Origin: Rhodocyclaceae bacterium
GTDB lineage: Bacteria; Pseudomonadota; Gammaproteobacteria; Burkholderiales; Rhodocyclaceae
NCBI GenBank assembly: GCA_016791115.1
Contig: JAEUNL010000064.1
Location: 186,001 to 250,000, forward strand
Direction: 5' to 3'
Length of the DNA stretch: 64,000 nucleotides
The position numbers and the translations under genes are program-made. The notes under the pieces are model-generated. The model searched no databases. It worked only from the letters and a program-made list of their open reading frames with translations, and was not told the origin of the DNA. Shown piece by piece: positions 16,716-25,627 of this stretch (position 1 is the first letter of the stretch; each line of letters starts with the position of its first letter).

Positions 16716-17728
16716 ACCGCCCGGAGGTTTCGATCGTCATCCCGGTGTTTAACGAAGAAGCCGGCCTCGATCAGCTTTTCCAGCGCCTTTATCCGGCACT
16801 GGACGCCTTGTCCATCACTTACGAAATCGTGTTCGTCAATGATGGCAGCCGCGACCGTTCCGCAGACATCCTGGAAGCGCAGTTCCGTCGTCGACCGGAT
16901 GTGACCCGCGTCGTGTTGTTTGCCGCCAATTTCGGTCAGCACATGGCCATCATGGCCGCCTTCGAACATTGTCGCGGAGATCTGGTGATCACACTGGATG
17001 CCGACCTGCAGAATCCGCCGGAAGAAATCGGGCGCGTCGTGGAAAAGCTTCGCGAGGGTTATGACTACGTCGGCACGATACGACGCAACCGTCAGGATTC
17101 GGTGTTCCGTCGCTACGCGTCGCGCGCCATCAATTCGATCCGGGAAAAAACCACCCGTATCCGGATTACCGACCAGGGGTGCATGTTCCGTGGATACGCG
17201 CGCAATGTCGTTGAAATGGTGAATGTCTGCCGGGAGGTCAGCACCTTCGTGCCGGCGCTCGCGTACACGTTTGCCAAGCGCCCGGTCGAGATCGAGGTCG
17301 GGCACGAAGAACGTGCCGCGGGCGAATCGAAGTATTCGCTTTACAGCCTGATCCGCCTGAATTTCGATTTGATGACCGGCTTCTCGCTGGTCCCGCTCCA
17401 ACTGGTTTCGCTGATCGGCATGCTTGTCTCGATGTTCTCGATCGCCGTTTACGTGTTCGTAATCTTTCAGCGACTCGCAAGCCGGGGGCTTAGCGACGGC
17501 ATCTACGTGGTCTGGGATCGCGACATCCTGGAATTCTTCCTGACTGGCCTGATGCTCTTTTCACTGGGAATCATCGGCGAGTATGTCGGACGGATTTACC
17601 AGCAGGTGCGTCACCGGCCGCGCTACGTAGTTCAGACAATCCTGGAGACCGAGGAGCAGAAGCAGGATCTGTCCCGACACGGTGCCGCCGCGGCGGGCGC
17701 ATCGCATTTCGTCCGGCCTTCCTCGTGA
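16712..17728 (+). CDS. arnC: Undecaprenyl-phosphate 4-deoxy-4-formamido-L-arabinose transferase
   Basis: 338 residues. An N-terminal GT2 domain starts PEVSIVIPVFNEE; VFVNDGSRDRS and ITLDADLQNPPEEI provide the nucleotide and metal sites. Two C-terminal helices (LQLVSLIGMLVSMFSIAVYV and EFFLTGLMLFSLGIIGEYVG) anchor it in the inner membrane. It loads formylated Ara4N onto undecaprenyl phosphate. The ATG overlapping the arnB stop is chosen; a longer upstream frame is only overlap. GTGA overlap with the next gene. Confidence 0.94.
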   Translation: MNRPEVSIVIPVFNEEAGLDQLFQRLYPALDALSITYEIVFVNDGSRDRSADILEAQFRRRPDVTRVVLFAANFGQHMAIMAAFEHCRGDLVITLDADLQNPPEEIGRVVEKLREGYDYVGTIRRNRQDSVFRRYASRAINSIREKTTRIRITDQGCMFRGYARNVVEMVNVCREVSTFVPALAYTFAKRPVEIEVGHEERAAGESKYSLYSLIRLNFDLMTGFSLVPLQLVSLIGMLVSMFSIAVYVFVIFQRLASRGLSDGIYVVWDRDILEFFLTGLMLFSLGIIGEYVGRIYQQVRHRPRYVVQTILETEEQKQDLSRHGAAAAGASHFVRPSS

Positions 17729-18648
17729 TACGCGCTGTCGTGTTCGCCTACCACGACGTCGGCGTGCGCTGCCTTTCGGTATTGCTCGCCCATGGCGTTG
17801 ATGTGGCGCTGGTCGTCACCCATCGCGACAGACCCGACGAGAACATCTGGTTCGGAAGTGTTGCAAGGCTGGCACGGCTGCACGACCTGAACGTGGTCAC
17901 GCCCGACGACCCGAACGCGCCGAATTGCATCGCGGACATCCGGGCTGCCCGGCCCGATTTCATCTTTTCGTTCTATTACCGGCACATGCTGGGCGCAGAG
18001 GTTCTGGATCTTGCTCCCCGCGGCGCCTACAACATGCACGGTTCCCTTCTGCCCCGCTACCGCGGACGCGTTCCCGTCAATTGGGCGATCATTCACGGCG
18101 AGCGCGAAACCGGCGCAACCCTGCACCGCATGGTTGCAAAACCCGACGCAGGTGACATCGTCGCCCAGCAGGCGGTACCGATCCTCCCCGACGACACGGC
18201 GCGCGATGTCTTCGCCAAGGTCACCGTCGCGGCAGAAATTGCGCTCGACGGCGTGCTTCCCGCCCTGATGGCTGGCACGGCGGTACATCGGCCTCAGGAC
18301 CTCTCGCGGGGCAGCTATTTCGGGGGCCGCAGACCGGAAGACGGACGCATCGACTGGAAGCAACCGGCACGCGCCATTCATGATCTGGTGCGCGCGGTTG
18401 CACCGCCCTATCCGGGCGCCTGGTTCGAATTCATGGGTCTGAACGCCAGGCTGCTCCGTACGCAAGTGGTGCCTGCGAGCGGGCCCGCCCGGGAGTCAGC
18501 CATACTCGTGCGGGAGTCCGACCGTCTCGTCGTGCATTGCCGCGATGGCGGCGTCCTGCGCATCATCGACGTGGAATGCGATGGCATTGCCCTGGATGCC
18601 GTATCCTTTTCCCAGCGGTTCGGCCGTGGCCCCCACCTGCTGTCCTGA
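17725..18648 (+). CDS. arnA: UDP-4-amino-4-deoxy-L-arabinose formyltransferase (free-standing ArnA N-terminal domain)
   Basis: 307 residues from a GTG. The Fmt/ArnA signature is clear: FSFYYRHMLGAEVLDLAPRG, then NMHGSLLPRYRGRVPVNWAI with the catalytic Asn-His-Ser set (N, H in NMHGSLLP) and a downstream Asp in KPDAGDIV. In E. coli this domain is fused to the decarboxylase as ArnA; here it is a separate gene. It formylates UDP-Ara4N using 10-formyl-THF. Overlaps arnC by four bases. Confidence 0.92.
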   Translation: MIRAVVFAYHDVGVRCLSVLLAHGVDVALVVTHRDRPDENIWFGSVARLARLHDLNVVTPDDPNAPNCIADIRAARPDFIFSFYYRHMLGAEVLDLAPRGAYNMHGSLLPRYRGRVPVNWAIIHGERETGATLHRMVAKPDAGDIVAQQAVPILPDDTARDVFAKVTVAAEIALDGVLPALMAGTAVHRPQDLSRGSYFGGRRPEDGRIDWKQPARAIHDLVRAVAPPYPGAWFEFMGLNARLLRTQVVPASGPARESAILVRESDRLVVHCRDGGVLRIIDVECDGIALDAVSFSQRFGRGPHLLS

Positions 18649-18678
18649 TTTGTAATTTCATCTCTTATTGGAACTGAA

Positions 18679-19722
18679 ATGAAGAAGGTCCTGATACTCG
18701 GCGTCAATGGCTTCATCGGCCATCACTTGTCCAAACGCATCCTCGACACCACTGACTGGGACGTCTATGGCATGGACATGCAGACGGATCGTGTCGCGGA
18801 TCTCGTGGAGAACCGCCGCTTCCATTTCTTCGAAGGCGACATCACGATCAACAAGGAGTGGATCGCCTATCACGTCAAGAAATGCGACACGGTTCTGCCG
18901 CTCGTGGCCATCGCGACGCCTGCAACCTACGTCCAGGAACCGCTACGCGTGTTCGAGCTGGATTTCGAGGCCAACCTTCCAATCGTGCGTGACTGCGTCA
19001 AGTACGGCAAGCGCGTAATCTTCCCGTCGACCTCGGAAGTTTACGGCATGTGCAAAGATGGCGAATTCGATCCGGAGAATTCCGAGCTTGTTTACGGCCC
19101 GATCAACAAGCCACGCTGGATCTACGCGTGTGCCAAGCAGCTCATGGATCGGGTGATCGCCGGATACGGCCAGCAGGAAGACCTCGACTACACGCTGTTC
19201 CGTCCCTTCAACTGGATCGGACCGGGACTGGACTCGATCCATACCCCGAAGGAGGGCAGTTCCCGGGTCATTACCCAGTTCCTCGGCCACATCGTGCGCG
19301 GCGAGCCGATCAAGCTGGTCGATGGCGGGCATCAGAAGCGCGCCTTCACGTACATCGACGACGGCATCTCCGCCCTGATGAAGATCATCGCGAACAAGGA
19401 CGGCATCGCAAGCGGGAACATCTACAACATCGGCAATCCGGCGAACAACTACTCGGTGCGCGAGCTCGCAACGATGATGCTCGCCATGGCGAAGGAGTAT
19501 CCCGAGTATCGCGACAGCGCCGAAAAAGTGCAGATCGTCGAGACGACATCCGGCGCCTACTATGGCAAGGGTTATCAGGACGTGCAGAATCGGGTGCCAA
19601 AGATCGACAACACGAAGGCGGATCTCGACTGGGCGCCCCAGGTAACGATGGAAGCGGCCCTTCGCAACGTATTCGAAGCCTACCGGACCCACGTTGCCGA
19701 AGCGCGCGGCCTCGTGGACTGA
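18679..19722 (+). CDS. arnA: UDP-glucuronate decarboxylase, NAD-dependent (free-standing ArnA C-terminal domain)
   Basis: 347 residues, extended SDR family. KKVLILGVNGFIGHHLSKR is the NAD-binding G-x-x-G-x-x-G. Catalytic features of the ArnA dehydrogenase are kept: FPSTSEVYGMC (Ser/Glu of the decarboxylase), YACAKQLMDRV (Y-x-x-x-K), and the Arg in YQDVQNRVPKI that matches the essential Arg of E. coli ArnA. It oxidatively decarboxylates UDP-glucuronate to UDP-Ara4O. It is 30 bases downstream of the formyltransferase gene, so the bifunctional enzyme is split into two adjacent genes. Confidence 0.94.
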   Translation: MKKVLILGVNGFIGHHLSKRILDTTDWDVYGMDMQTDRVADLVENRRFHFFEGDITINKEWIAYHVKKCDTVLPLVAIATPATYVQEPLRVFELDFEANLPIVRDCVKYGKRVIFPSTSEVYGMCKDGEFDPENSELVYGPINKPRWIYACAKQLMDRVIAGYGQQEDLDYTLFRPFNWIGPGLDSIHTPKEGSSRVITQFLGHIVRGEPIKLVDGGHQKRAFTYIDDGISALMKIIANKDGIASGNIYNIGNPANNYSVRELATMMLAMAKEYPEYRDSAEKVQIVETTSGAYYGKGYQDVQNRVPKIDNTKADLDWAPQVTMEAALRNVFEAYRTHVAEARGLVD

Positions 19723-19728
19723 CGCTCG

Positions 19729-20691
19729 ATGTCCGGCGACCGACGCCTGCTCGGACTGAAGATCGACGTCGACACCTATCGCGGCACGCTGCAAGGCGTA
19801 CCGCGGTTGCTCGACTTGCTGCAACGCCACGGGGCAAAAGGCACGTTCCTCTTCTCCCTCGGACCGGACCACACCGGACGGGCGATCAAGCGTGTGCTCA
19901 GACCGGGATTCCTCGGCAAGGTGAAACGGACGTCGGTGGTCGAGCATTACGGCATCCAGACGCTGCTCTACGGCACCCTGCTTCCGGGACCGGACATCGG
20001 CCGACGCTGTGCCGATATCATGCGTGCCGTCACGAATGCAGGGCACGAGACCGGCATTCATACCTGGGATCACATACGCTGGCAGGATGGCGTGGAGCAT
20101 GCCGACGCTGCGTGGACGCAGCGTGAAATGCAGCTTGCTTTTGATCGCTACGTCGAGGTGTTCGGCTCTCCGCCGCTGACCCATGGCGCGGCCGGCTGGC
20201 AGATGAACCGTCACGCATTTCGACTGACGCAGCGGATGGGCTTCGACTATTGTTCCGACGCCCGCGGCGATACGCCGTTCTATCCGGTTCAGGACGCCGA
20301 GATCGTTGGATGTCCGCAGTTGCCGACCACCCTCCCGACGCTGGATGAACTGATCGGCCTCGACGGCATCGAAACCGGCAACGTAGCGGATCACGTGCTG
20401 CGACTGACGGCCGACGCGCGGACGCCGCCGCATGTGTACACCCTCCATGCCGAACTGGAGGGCATGCGCCTCGCCCCGGTCTTCGATCGCCTCCTCGAGG
20501 GCTGGCGTGCGCAAGGTTACGAACTTGTTGCAACGCGCGCGATTTTTGACTCGCTGGACCTCACCGCACTGCCGCGATGCGAGATACTGCGATCGGGCGT
20601 GCCCGGCCGCAGCGGCACACTAATGACGCAAGGGCCGGTCTTCCTGGGAGACGTGCCCATGCCCGAACCGGAGGCATTGGAGCCTGCCTGA
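19729..20691 (+). CDS. arnD: 4-deoxy-4-formamido-L-arabinose-phosphoundecaprenol deformylase
   Basis: 320 residues, NodB/polysaccharide deacetylase fold. LGLKIDVDTYRGT carries the catalytic Asp and metal-binding Asp region, GHETGIHTWDHIRWQD the metal histidines, and LTHGAAGWQMN the ArnD-type active-site loop. It removes the formyl group after the sugar is on undecaprenyl phosphate, making the transfer irreversible. It ends the arn block, six bases after arnA's decarboxylase gene. Confidence 0.93.
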   Translation: MSGDRRLLGLKIDVDTYRGTLQGVPRLLDLLQRHGAKGTFLFSLGPDHTGRAIKRVLRPGFLGKVKRTSVVEHYGIQTLLYGTLLPGPDIGRRCADIMRAVTNAGHETGIHTWDHIRWQDGVEHADAAWTQREMQLAFDRYVEVFGSPPLTHGAAGWQMNRHAFRLTQRMGFDYCSDARGDTPFYPVQDAEIVGCPQLPTTLPTLDELIGLDGIETGNVADHVLRLTADARTPPHVYTLHAELEGMRLAPVFDRLLEGWRAQGYELVATRAIFDSLDLTALPRCEILRSGVPGRSGTLMTQGPVFLGDVPMPEPEALEPA

Positions 20692-20719
20692 AACATGACG
20701 ATCATTTGAGGACAATCCC

Positions 20720-21175
20720 TTGCTGAACAAGAAGCTCGCCGATTTCACCCTGCCTTCGACGGGCGACAAGGTGTTCCGCCTGAAGGATCACGCCGGATCG
20801 AAGCTGGTCATCTACTTCTACCCCAAGGACAGCACACCCGGTTGCACAACCCAGGGTCAGAACTTTCGCGACGCCCATGCGGCATTCCGCGCCGCCGGGT
20901 GCGGGATCGTCGGCATTTCGCGCGACTCGATCAAGTCGCACGAGAATTTCAGGGCCAAGCAGGGTTTTCAGTTCGACCTTCTGTCCGATGCCGACGAGAC
21001 CGTATGCAACCTGTTCGGCGTCATCAAGATGAAGAACATGTACGGCAAGCAGGTCCGCGGCATCGAACGCAGCACCTTCGTGGTCGATGACAAGGGGGTA
21101 ATGCGCGGCGAGTGGCGCGGCGTCAAGGTTCCCGGCCACGTCGACGAAGTGCTGGCCTTCGTTCAGTCTCTCTGA
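20720..21175 (+). CDS. bcp: Peroxiredoxin, BCP/PrxQ type, apparently 1-Cys
   Basis: 151 residues from a TTG preceded by GAGGA at about nine bases. FYPKDSTPGCTTQ places the peroxidatic Cys at residue 42. In E. coli Bcp a resolving Cys lies five residues later; here that position is Gln47, so this may work by the 1-Cys mechanism or with another Cys (residues ~62 and ~95 region). It reduces hydroperoxides in the cytoplasm. It follows arnD closely, but its own role is general. Confidence 0.92.
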   Translation: MLNKKLADFTLPSTGDKVFRLKDHAGSKLVIYFYPKDSTPGCTTQGQNFRDAHAAFRAAGCGIVGISRDSIKSHENFRAKQGFQFDLLSDADETVCNLFGVIKMKNMYGKQVRGIERSTFVVDDKGVMRGEWRGVKVPGHVDEVLAFVQSL

Positions 21176-21217
21176 ACCACGACAATCGACAATCCGTCGC
21201 AGACCTGCAAACGAAAC

Positions 21218-22630
21218 ATGAGCGCAAAACGCAAGCCGGAACCCAAGCTGTTCGTCCTCGACACCAACGTGCTGATGCACGACCCGACAAGCCTGTTCCG
21301 CTTCGAGGAACACGACATCTTCGTGCCGATCATGACGCTCGAGGAACTCGACAACAACAAGAAGGGCATGTCGGAAGTCGCGCGCAACGCCCGTCAGGCC
21401 AGTCGCCTGCTCGACGAGATCGTCAGCGGCTCCGAGGACGGCATCGACGGCGGTATCGGCCTCTACGAACCATCGCACGAACTGGCGACCGGCCGTCTGT
21501 TCCTGCAGACCGAAGCGATCAACACCACGCTTCCGGCAGCCCTGCCGACAGCCAAGGGCGACAACCAGATCATCGCGGTCGTCATGCACCTCAAGCAGCG
21601 TTTTCCGAAGCGCGCGGTGATCCTCGTCTCCAAGGACATCAACATGCGCATCAAGGCCCGCGCACTGGGCCTCGAAGCGCAGGATTACTTCAACGACAAG
21701 GTTCTCGAAGACACCGACCTTCTCTACACCGGCACGCGGGAACTGCCCCTGGAGTTCTGGGAGACGCACGGCAAGGACATGGAGTCGTGGAAGCGTGATG
21801 GTCATACCCTGTACCGGGTCAAGGGGCCGCTTTGCCCCGAGCTGCTGATCAACGAATTCCTCTACCAGCCCGAAAGCCCCAAGAACGATCGCGAACTGCA
21901 GATCACCGTCCGCGAGCGCAGCGGCAAGACTGCGGTACTGGAGACACTCAAGGATTTCACTCACCAGAAGAACAGCGTCTGGGGCATCACCGCGCGCAAC
22001 CGCGAGCAGAACTTCGCCCTCAACCTGCTGATGAACCCCGAGATCGACTTCATCACCCTGCTCGGCCAGGCCGGCACGGGCAAGACGCTGCTCACGCTGG
22101 CGGCCGGGCTCACCCAGGTTCTCGAGTCGAAGCTCTATTCGGAAATCATCATGACGCGCGTGACGGTACCGGTCGGCGAGGACATCGGCTTCCTGCCCGG
22201 CACCGAAGAAGAAAAGATGGCGCCCTGGATGGGTGCGCTGGAAGACAACCTCGACGTGCTCAACAAGACCGAAGAATCGGGCGGCGACTGGGGGCGGGCG
22301 GCGACGATGGACTTGATCCGCAGCCGCATCAAGATCAAGTCGCTCAACTTCATGCGCGGCCGTACCTTCATCAACAAGATCCTGATCATCGACGAGGCGC
22401 AGAACCTGACCCCCAAGCAGATGAAGACGCTGATCACGCGTGCCGGCCCCGGCACCAAGGTCATCTGTCTCGGCAACATCGCGCAGATCGATACGCCCTA
22501 CCTGACGGAAGGGAGCTCAGGCCTGACCTACGTTGTCGACCGCTTCAAGGGCTGGCCGCATTCGGGGCACGTTACGCTGCAGCGAGGCGAACGGTCGCGG
22601 CTTGCCGACCACGCTGCAGAAGTGCTGTAA
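21218..22630 (+). CDS. PIN-PhoH family ATPase (PhoH2-like)
   Basis: 470 residues. An N-terminal PIN domain begins KLFVLDTNVLMHDP (Asp15 is the metal site) and ends near residue 150; the C-terminal PhoH domain has the Walker A GQAGTGKT, MTRVTVPVGEDIGFLPGT and the Walker B-like ILIIDEAQNLTPKQMKTL. PhoH2 proteins of other bacteria are reported to be RNA helicase/nuclease combinations. The gene is 42 bases after bcp on the same strand. Confidence 0.92.
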   Translation: MSAKRKPEPKLFVLDTNVLMHDPTSLFRFEEHDIFVPIMTLEELDNNKKGMSEVARNARQASRLLDEIVSGSEDGIDGGIGLYEPSHELATGRLFLQTEAINTTLPAALPTAKGDNQIIAVVMHLKQRFPKRAVILVSKDINMRIKARALGLEAQDYFNDKVLEDTDLLYTGTRELPLEFWETHGKDMESWKRDGHTLYRVKGPLCPELLINEFLYQPESPKNDRELQITVRERSGKTAVLETLKDFTHQKNSVWGITARNREQNFALNLLMNPEIDFITLLGQAGTGKTLLTLAAGLTQVLESKLYSEIIMTRVTVPVGEDIGFLPGTEEEKMAPWMGALEDNLDVLNKTEESGGDWGRAATMDLIRSRIKIKSLNFMRGRTFINKILIIDEAQNLTPKQMKTLITRAGPGTKVICLGNIAQIDTPYLTEGSSGLTYVVDRFKGWPHSGHVTLQRGERSRLADHAAEVL

Positions 22631-22685
22631 CCTGCGCCGGGCCGGAACAGGCGGCACACTCCGGGCGGACCGTCCATCCATACGG

Positions 22686-22797
22686 CTACGATCCGCATGG
22701 ATATTGGGGCAAAGGAACATGTGATCGGCAAGGGGCATGGAAAGGCGACCTCGGCCCACGCATGCCCACGAGCGCCTATCCATGCGGGTTTCAGGCC
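22686..22797. repeat. Intergenic inverted-repeat element, copy E1
   Basis: The 171-base gap between phoH and dacB holds CTACGATCCGCATGGATATT at one end and the inverted related unit TATCCATGCGGGTTTCAGGCC at the other. The same two end units recur around 46.1 kb and 51.2 kb. The middle is not conserved, apart from further CATGG/CCATG-like half sites. It resembles a REP doublet or a very small mobile element. Confidence 0.5.
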
Positions 22798-22801
22798 GGT
22801 G

Positions 22802-24331
22802 CTATTTTCTGGCCGGGTTGCCGGCGAACAGGCGTTCGGCGAGGCGATCGATCAGGCCGGTGGCGTTGGCGGCGCGCGGATGGTTGATCAGGATGGCGAA
22901 CAGCACATTACGGCCATTCGCGGATTCGAGCCGGCCGGCGAGGCCGCGGGCGTCGGAGACGGTGCCTGTCTTGACGCGCGCGCGGCCGACGAGCGGCGTG
23001 TCGCGCATGCGCAGCGCGGCGGTGCCGTCGACGCCAACCACCGAGAGCGTGTCGAAGTAGCTGGCGGCATAGTCCGCGCCGGTCGCGCGTTGCAGGATTT
23101 CAACCAGCCCGCGCGCGCTGATGCGCTCGTGGATCGAGAGGCCGGCGCCGCTTTCGAGCTTTGCCGGCAGCGCGCCGGGCAGGTGTTCGCGCAGCCATTC
23201 GTCGATGGCGCCCGCGGCGCTGACGGCATCGACGGATTTTTTGGCGAGTTGCGCGCCGACGCGCAGGAAGAGCTGCTGCGCCCAGAGATTGTTGCTCTGC
23301 TTGTTCACCTCGCGCACGATCTCGGGCGTCGTGCTCGAAACGATCGATTCGAAGGGCTTGCGCTTGCCCGCCGCAATGCCTTTTGCATCGAGCCGCAGGC
23401 CGCCGAGGATCGTGCCGCCGGCGGCGCGATAGGCTGCGCCGAAGGCGGCGGCAAAGTAGGCCTCGGCGCCCAGCACCGATACATTGCGGCGGAACTCGCC
23501 GCAGGCCAGCGGATACATGCCGGCGACGCGGATCGTCGCCTCGTCGGCGCTGCCGTGTGCGGTGATTTCCAGCGCATCGCGCGGGCTGTCGCAGGGCTGC
23601 GTGGTGTAGCCCATTTCGTGTTCGAGGCGCACGTTCGACAGCGCCGGCTCGAGCGCCACAGACACGCCGCCGCACGGTGAATCCGGCCTCGGCTCGGGCC
23701 GCACAACGAGCGTCACCGTCTTGCCGTTGACCATCAGCGGCAGCGGCGGCGCGCTGAACGGCGCCTCGACCTCGGCGTGGAAACGCGCCTCGTCCTCGCG
23801 CCGCGCAGGGAAGTTGCTGGTGTCGAGCACCAGGTCGCCGTTGATGGTGCGCACGCCGCGCTTGACGAGGCGTTTGGCAAGCGCCTCGAGCCGCGCGCTG
23901 TCGAGCGTGGGGTCGCCGCTGCCGCGCACCAGCAGGTCGCCCTCGAACTGGCCGTTGTGCAGCAGGCGCCGACCGCGGCCGACGAGATAAAACTCGGTGC
24001 GGAACGCCGGCTCGGCACCGAGCACTTCGAAGGCGAGCAACGATGTCAGCAGTTTGATCGTCGACGCCGGACGCACCGCGAGTTGCGCGTTGTGGCTGAG
24101 CAGTTCATCGCCGCTGCGCACGTCGCGCGCGTAGAGCGAGACCGCGTCGGGCGGAATCTGCAGGCGCGCCAGCTCGCGCACGAACCAGTCGGGCAGGCGG
24201 CTGCTTTCGGCGGATGGCACAGACTGAACAGATTCGGCGCGGCACGGCATGATCACGGCGACACACGCGGCAAGCACCGCTGCCAGAATGGAAAAGGCCC
24301 GCCGGAGCGGGCCTGCGGCCATCGACGTCAT
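22802..24331 (-). CDS. dacB: D-alanyl-D-alanine carboxypeptidase/endopeptidase (PBP4 family)
   Basis: 509 residues with an N-terminal signal peptide (hydrophobic FSILAAVLAACVAVIM, cleavage expected near CRA). Serine-penicillin-binding signatures are in order: S90-T-I-K93 in RPASTIKLL, SNN in NKQSNNLWAQ, and KTG in RVKTGTVSDARG. The large insert between SxxK and SxN is typical for class C PBP4. It trims peptidoglycan peptides in the periplasm. GC-rich; ends very near the E1 repeat. Confidence 0.94.
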   Translation of the reverse strand: MTSMAAGPLRRAFSILAAVLAACVAVIMPCRAESVQSVPSAESSRLPDWFVRELARLQIPPDAVSLYARDVRSGDELLSHNAQLAVRPASTIKLLTSLLAFEVLGAEPAFRTEFYLVGRGRRLLHNGQFEGDLLVRGSGDPTLDSARLEALAKRLVKRGVRTINGDLVLDTSNFPARREDEARFHAEVEAPFSAPPLPLMVNGKTVTLVVRPEPRPDSPCGGVSVALEPALSNVRLEHEMGYTTQPCDSPRDALEITAHGSADEATIRVAGMYPLACGEFRRNVSVLGAEAYFAAAFGAAYRAAGGTILGGLRLDAKGIAAGKRKPFESIVSSTTPEIVREVNKQSNNLWAQQLFLRVGAQLAKKSVDAVSAAGAIDEWLREHLPGALPAKLESGAGLSIHERISARGLVEILQRATGADYAASYFDTLSVVGVDGTAALRMRDTPLVGRARVKTGTVSDARGLAGRLESANGRNVLFAILINHPRAANATGLIDRLAERLFAGNPARK

Positions 24332-24349
24332 GGCGCGCCGATGGCGGCT

Positions 24350-25516
24350 TTAGACGGCGTAGCGCCGCAGCCGCAGCGAGAACTCCTGCAACTGGGCGAT
24401 GCCGCTCTGCTCGGCGCGATGGCACCAGTCCTGCAACTGCTTGACCAGCTGCTCGCGCGAGGCGCTTGATTTCTCCCACACGGCCGTCAGGTCACGGCGC
24501 ATGGCGTAGATGGTTTCCAGGCGCTGGCTCTTGGCGAGCGCGGATTCGATGCTGGCGCGATCCTGCGCGCTCACCTCGCCGTCGCGCTGGAACCAGCGCT
24601 TGAGCGCGGAAACCTGCTGACTGTCGAGCGAGCTGCGCAGCCTGGCCAACTCCTCGCGGTAGATCGACTGCAGCGAACCCATGTAGCGACGCGCCACATC
24701 GTAGCGATGGGTGATGACGGCCTGCAGGTTGTCGAGGTCGACCGCCGGGCGCAGCTCGGTAAACTTGGGCTTCGGCAGCACCTTCTTCACCTTGGCAAGC
24801 CCGAGCGTCTCGAGGATGCGGATGTAGAGCCAACCGATGTCGAACTCGTACCACTTGGCGGACAGCTTGGCGGAGGTGGCGAACGAGTGATGGTTGTTGT
24901 GCAGTTCCTCACCGCCGATCAGGATGCCCCACGGCACGAGATTGGTGCTGGCGTCGACGCATTCGAAATTGCGGTAGCCCCAGTAGTGGCCGAGGCCATT
25001 GATGACGCCTGCCGCCCAGAACGGAATCCAGATCATCTGGATGCCCCAGATCAGCACGCCCGGCCAGATGCCGAAGCAGAGGATGTCGATCAGCAGCATG
25101 ATCACGATGCCGACCTTCTGGCCCGGCGTGTAGATGTGGTTCTCCATCCAGTCGTCGGGCGTGCCGTGGCCGTAGCGCTCCATGGTGTCCTTGTTGCGCG
25201 ATTCCTTCACATAGAGGAACACGCCGCCCCACAGCACGCGGTTGATGCCCAGTTGCTGCGGGCTGTGCGGATCTTCCGGCCCCTCGCACTTGGCGTGGTG
25301 CTTGCGGTGGATCGCCGCCCATTCCTTGGTCACCATGCCGGTGGTCATCCACAGCCAGAAACGGAAGAAATGGCTGGGAATCGGGTGCAGGTCGAGCGCG
25401 CGGTGCGCCTGGTGACGATGCAGGAAGATGGTGACTGCAGCAATGGTGATGTGAGTCAGGACGAGCGTGACGGCGACGTAGCCCCACCAGGGCAGGTCGA
25501 ACAAGCCGGAAAACAT
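24350..25516 (-). CDS. Membrane fatty acid desaturase (acyl-lipid/acyl-CoA delta-9 type)
   Basis: 388 residues. The three histidine boxes are present: HRHQAH (33-38), HRKHH (70-74) and HNNHH (206-210), binding the di-iron site, between four hydrophobic helices. A C-terminal soluble region of about 140 residues, rich in Arg/Glu/Gln and probably helical, follows the desaturase domain. The ATG with GGAG about ten bases upstream is chosen; an upstream in-frame ATG would place the start inside the promoter. It introduces a double bond into membrane acyl chains using O2. A sigma70-like promoter with a palindromic spacer lies 36 bases upstream. Confidence 0.92.
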   Translation of the reverse strand: MFSGLFDLPWWGYVAVTLVLTHITIAAVTIFLHRHQAHRALDLHPIPSHFFRFWLWMTTGMVTKEWAAIHRKHHAKCEGPEDPHSPQQLGINRVLWGGVFLYVKESRNKDTMERYGHGTPDDWMENHIYTPGQKVGIVIMLLIDILCFGIWPGVLIWGIQMIWIPFWAAGVINGLGHYWGYRNFECVDASTNLVPWGILIGGEELHNNHHSFATSAKLSAKWYEFDIGWLYIRILETLGLAKVKKVLPKPKFTELRPAVDLDNLQAVITHRYDVARRYMGSLQSIYREELARLRSSLDSQQVSALKRWFQRDGEVSAQDRASIESALAKSQRLETIYAMRRDLTAVWEKSSASREQLVKQLQDWCHRAEQSGIAQLQEFSLRLRRYAV

Positions 25517-25551
25517 GCGGGGGAAACTCCAGTAGGGATCGGGGTCACGCG

Positions 25552-25579
25552 ATTCTACGCGAATCGCGCTTCGCGTCAA
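25552..25579 (-). promoter_or_regulatory. Desaturase promoter with embedded operator palindrome
   Basis: Reading the minus strand: TTGACG, a 16-base spacer, TAGAAT; the -10 ends 36 bases before the desaturase ATG. The spacer is largely filled by the perfect inverted repeat ACGCGAA-GCGCGA-TTCGCGT (25557-25576), which overlaps both hexamers. This is the classical layout for a repressor of the TetR type (as FabR or DesT do for unsaturated fatty acid genes elsewhere). No such regulator is encoded next to it. Confidence 0.6.
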
Positions 25580-25627
25580 CAAAAACGACGCGCAACCTAC
25601 TGAAAATATTGATGTTGTGTTGCCGCC

